64,000 nt of DNA. It comes from Lumnitzera littorea (Eukaryota > Streptophyta > Magnoliopsida > Myrtales > Combretaceae). This document shows, one piece after another, positions 61,400 through 64,000 of this stretch. Where the stretch lies: assembly GCA_024138015.1 (NCBI GenBank), contig JAMXBB010000002.1, positions 15,959,928 through 16,023,927 on the forward strand, in the 5' to 3' direction. Numbering within the stretch: position 1 is the first letter of the stretch; every line of letters starts with the position of its first letter. Below the pieces are notes generated by a model. The model was not told the DNA's origin and did not search any database. It was given only the letters and a program-made list of their open reading frames with translations. The translations under genes were made by a program, and so were the position numbers.

Positions 61400-62790
61400 A
61401 GACACCTCATTTGATATTACATGTCAAGAGTCAAAAAGTTAAACCAAAACCCCAATGCAGGCAATGGTAGCTAAGGCCCAATTAGTAGCTGCAACAATCA
61501 GTAGTGGTTAGAGAATTTAGAGAAGACACTTATAGTGGTCTTAACCAAGAATGTTGAATTTGAGGCCCAAAATAAGGAATTGTAGGCTAAACTAAGTAAG
61601 CTTAAGAGGCAGAGAAGGGCTTGAATGCCCTTTACAACCTTTCGCGACCATACCCTTGTTAGAAATGAGCAAGTTATCGACTCTAATGAGGGCATCACTT
61701 AATCTATCACTCGCAATCATCATTCGGCTACTAATGCCATCCTGAATGAACTTAGGGAGATGGTGAAAAGCTTTATGAGAAAAAAGAAAGTAAAGCCACT
61801 AAGAGTGTTGGCTAGATTGCCAACAATAAAACTCCCTTCACTAGGAAAGTACAAGATGAGGTCCTTCTAACTCTAAGCTGCTTATGCTAGATTAGAATGA
61901 CAATACTGGTGATCCAAATCACCACCTGCTTCATTTTCACACCCTAATAAACTTGCATGGTAATGGGAATACCATCACGTGTAAGGCCTTCCTTAGTACC
62001 CTATAGAAGGCTGTCCAGACATGGCTTTACTACCTCCTAAAGAACTCCATCCACTCATTTGACAAACTCGCTCATCACTTTGGCCTTCATTTCTAGGCTA
62101 GTAAGCCCCCATTCAAGGACATGTTGCTCTTGTACTTGATTCGCCAGAAGGAAGGAGAAACCCTTTGAGAATTTGTTACCCGATTTAATAATGCCATGGT
62201 TAAGATCCCTTAGTTGGATGAAGGAGTCATCACAAACATCACCAAGCTTGGAATTAGGCCATCAAAGGACTTCTTCTCCTCTCTCTATAGTAGCAAACCT
62301 AAAACCCTAGTAAAGTTCTAACAAATAACCTAGAAATACATAGACTAAGAAAACAATGCAAGGTGCAAGGCTAACTTGGAAAGGTCGACAAGAAAGAAGG
62401 ACAAGGATAAGGGGTTTACCAAAGGTTATTTAAGCAGCAAGGCTCTAAGATGTAGTGATGATAGTAGTTCCAAACATAAGAAGCACCCACCACCCATTTA
62501 AACGTATATGTAGTACGCACCTTTAAAACAATCCCTTGGGTAGGTGCACATGGAGATTTGTAGAAGAAGATTATTTCCCTAACCCATGAAGATGAGGGGC
62601 AAATCTAATCGTAGAAACTTGGATAAATACTACCAATTCTAAGAAGACTATGACCATATCATGCATGAATGCTTCCAAGTGAAGAATGTCATTGAGAATG
62701 CTATCTAAAGAGGTTTCTTCAAAGAATACATTACCGATATAGGTGTAACGCCCTAGGCCAAAACGAGAGAAAAGCAATAGCAAGACACCT
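61400..62790 (+). pseudogene. gypsy gag pseudogene (Retand/Tat type)
   Basis: Between about 61880 and 62340 one frame follows the gag core: NDNTGDPNHHLLHFHTLINL, CKAFLSTL, TWLYYLLKNSIHSFDKLAHH, RQKEGETL, EFVTRFNNAMVKI and LDEGVITNITKLGIR. A later piece (62600-62740) reads KYYQF, a stop, EDYDHIMHECFQVKNVIENAI and FFKEYI, the C-terminal motif of this gag family. Several stops show it is dead. Confidence 0.85.
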
Positions 62791-62799
62791 CTATCTCCT

Positions 62800-64000
62800 T
62801 CTCCGATGAAGATTTAAAGAGAGTCAAGATCCTCATGAAGACGCCTTAGTGGTAAGCACTCGATTGGGTTTCAAGATCCTTAAAATAATTATGGACACAA
62901 GCAACTTTATCAACATCCTTTCGAAGCATACCTATGATATGATGCAGAAGAAGCTACCTTGCCAAATGAAATTGCACCATACCACTACGACCCCATTGGC
63001 TTCAATATGGGCACAGTTCAATTTAAGGGCATCATTACCCTTGATGTGGAGTTTGACGATGATAAGAATGTCACTAGGTAACCTATTAAATTCGTAGTAG
63101 TAGACTGCCCATCCCCTTACAATGCAATATTAGGACAACTAAGCTTAACAAGTTTAAAGGTCATCATATCGCCCTTCCACCTCAAAGCTAAGTTCTTAAT
63201 GCCGATCGGGGTCGAATTCTATAAGTGTAACTAAAAGCTCTCAAGAGAGCTCTATGTGAAGCAGCCAATGGAGACAACATTTTTACATTAGAAATGGGAT
63301 CAAAGGAGAAACCGGTTGACAAGGGGCAACTAAGCAAAAAAATTCGAGGAGGTATAGATTGGCAGCAGCTTTGATTAGTCTATATAGGTAAAGATGTCAA
63401 CATTTGTGAAGCTTAAAGAAGCAATCATTCACTTCTTTCAATCTAACGTAAACCGATTCACCCAGTTGTCATTGGATATGCCAAATATTTTCCTCGAACT
63501 AGCAATTTATAGCCTCAAAATAGATGAGAACATCTGGTCTATCAAGTAGAAGAAGAGGCATTTTGCCCCCAAACAATAGGCTGCCATCGAAGAGGAGGTT
63601 TAAAATCTATTGAAAGCTAGTTTTATGAGGGAAGAGAAGTATCCGACTTGACTAACAAATGTAATGCTAGTTAAGAAAAAGAATGAGAAGTTATGTATAT
63701 GTGCTAATTACACCAACCTAAATAAAGCCTACCTGAAAGACTATTTCTCCCTCCCAAGGATTGATAGCTCATTGACTTAATGTCAAGTCATGCACTATTA
63801 AGTTTTATGGATTCCTTCTTTGATTATAACTAGATTAAGATGGACCTAAAGATGAAGTGTACACCTCCTTTGTCATCGACTTTGGAGATGATTAAGACTT
63901 TTGATCAACAGTTACTTAGTTATCCTAAGGACCCATCTAGCAAGGCATAACTTTCTAGAAAGTAAATTTTATGAGACAGTCATCTATTAGTAAACTAATT
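62800..64000 (+). pseudogene. gypsy protease and RT start, pseudogene, cut by the window edge
   Basis: The protease region has DALVVSTRLGFKILKIIMDT, then SNFINILSKHTYDMM (usual DSGSS altered to DTSNF), and VVDCPSPYNAILGQLSLTSL. The RT begins near 63590 with EEV, a stop, NLLKASFMREEKYPT, NVMLVKKKNEKLCICANYTN and LNKAYLKDYFSLPRID, in the order of Tat/Athila polyproteins. Stops and shifts increase after 63770. The rest lies beyond the window. Confidence 0.85.

Overview
The window is AT-rich nuclear DNA from a flowering plant, most likely a eudicot. Two plant genes with conserved structure sit in decayed transposable elements, simple repeats and featureless AT-rich DNA. There are no bacterial-type operons, CRISPR arrays or recognisable RNA genes. 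I had no database or alignment tool. Family names rest on motifs read by eye, and most element ends are good to a few bases or a few tens of bases.

Genes. (1) A two-exon minus-strand gene (3400-5404) encodes a predicted 318-residue secreted, GPI-anchored SPARK-domain protein of the Arabidopsis At4g28100 type. Its phase-0 intron spans 3757-4804. (2) An intact, intronless minus-strand gene (28166-29578) encodes a 470-residue BAHD acyltransferase with HxxxD, YFGNC and DFGWG motifs, of the flavonoid/phenolic-glucoside malonyl- or aromatic-acyltransferase type.

Layout. 1-2570: minus-strand Ty3/gypsy gag remnant, with a primer-binding site at its right end and a ~60-bp tandem array at its left. 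2571-3180: possible LTR. 3400-5600: SPARK gene. 5600-10130: AT-rich DNA with two foldback (MITE-like) elements. 10133-24499: element A, a non-coding LTR retrotransposon (LARD-like) on the plus strand, with ~2.48-kb LTRs. A 1.4-kb palindromic element sits in its 5' LTR and a ~3-kb LTR-like insertion sits in its internal minisatellite. 24500-28165: intergenic. 28166-29700: BAHD gene. 29700-33300: AT-rich intergenic. 33320-33472: LINE-type RNase H scrap. ~34260-37604: LTR related to A and B, carrying a 1285-bp solo LTR. 37605-40376: Ty1/copia pol pseudogene. 41870-42360: CACTA transposase fragment. 42560-57830: a minus-strand Tekay/Del-like chromovirus, broken by a 2100-bp solo LTR with a perfect 5-bp target duplication and by element B (49980-57548), a minus-strand relative of A. 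57850-58250: a 401-bp foldback element with an 8-bp target duplication. 60741-64000: 5' LTR, gag, protease and the start of RT of a degenerate Tat/Retand-like gypsy element that runs off the window.

Most unusual content. Elements A and B carry no recognisable protein-coding domain. They share long LTRs, a tRNA-type primer-binding site, a purine tract and an internal region made largely of minisatellites. One ~80-85-bp repeat is recognisably the same in both. The nesting gives a relative history: chromovirus first, then B and a solo LTR inside it; A's LTRs first, then the palindromic element in only one of them.
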